Source of the DNA: an uncultured Collinsella sp.
GTDB lineage: Bacteria; Actinomycetota; Coriobacteriia; Coriobacteriales; Coriobacteriaceae
Direction of reading: 5' to 3'
DNA: 17,458 nucleotides
Assembly (NCBI GenBank): GCA_902465115.1
Contig: CABQMC010000011.1
Span: 1 to 17,458, forward strand
Shown here: positions 17,404 through 17,458 of the stretch, one piece after another
Layout of the letters: each line of letters starts with the position of its first letter
Numbering within the stretch: position 1 is the stretch's first letter
Notes under the pieces: model-generated
Told to the model about the DNA's origin: nothing
Seen by the model: only the letters and a program-made list of their open reading frames with translations
Database searches by the model: none
Translations under genes and position numbers: made by a program

Positions 17404-17458
17404 TGGGACGTAGTTCAACGGTAGAACTCCGGTTTTTGGTGCCGGCTGTTGGGGGTTC
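17404..17458 (+). tRNA. tRNA-Gln (anticodon TTG), 3' end beyond window
   Basis: The 5' acceptor strand TGGGACG begins at 17404, followed by a D-arm (GTTC/GAAC), an anticodon arm CCGGT/GCCGG with loop TTTTGGT giving anticodon TTG, and the start of the T-arm (GGGGGTTC). The window ends inside the T-loop, so the 3' acceptor strand is not seen. Confidence 0.93.

Overview
The window looks like a chromosomal segment of a high-GC, Gram-positive actinobacterium of the Coriobacteriia, most likely Collinsella. This is inferred from strongly GC-biased third codon positions, Shine-Dalgarno-led genes, twin-arginine signals on both exported proteins, and a CwlM-type protein of the actinobacterial kind. The genus is a judgement from gene content, not a proven assignment. 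There is no rRNA, CRISPR array, prophage or insertion sequence. One tRNA is cut by the right edge.

Layout: (1) 84-1289, minus: an exported coiled-coil cell-wall hydrolase. (2) 1556-6739, plus: galE with its own terminator, then malQ (4-alpha-glucanotransferase) and glgP (glycogen/maltodextrin phosphorylase). (3) 6740-7112: a gene-free stretch between convergent operons, holding two terminators around a pair of mutually inverted hairpin repeats. (4) 7113-11478, minus: an ABC sugar importer in the order lipoprotein - permease - permease - ATPase, with strong stem-loops after the binding-protein gene and before the ATPase gene. (5) 11785-12504, minus: a TreR-like GntR/UTRA repressor. (6) 12732-15182, plus and divergent: one 816-residue protein joining PTS EIIC and EIIB domains to a HAD (Cof-type) phosphatase. 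(7) 15308-17365, plus: a long-chain-type polyprenyl diphosphate synthase and a CwlM-like protein whose amidase domain has lost its zinc ligands. (8) From 17404: tRNA-Gln(TTG), partial.

Regions 2 and 4-6 appear to form one alpha-glucoside programme. Copies of a palindrome close to TTGTTTAAACAA, which fits the GT-N-TA-N-AC operator pattern of HutC/TreR-type GntR repressors, lie upstream of malQ (once), the ABC operon (twice, 75 bp apart), the repressor gene (once) and the PTS fusion (once). The proposed logic is that one repressor controls two import routes, ABC for unmodified oligosaccharide and PTS for phosphorylated sugar, plus the enzymes that process maltodextrins. The phosphatase fused to the PTS permease would release free sugar after phosphorylating import and so feed MalQ and GlgP. 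That role is a hypothesis resembling the enterococcal MalT/MapP route; here transporter and phosphatase are one polypeptide.
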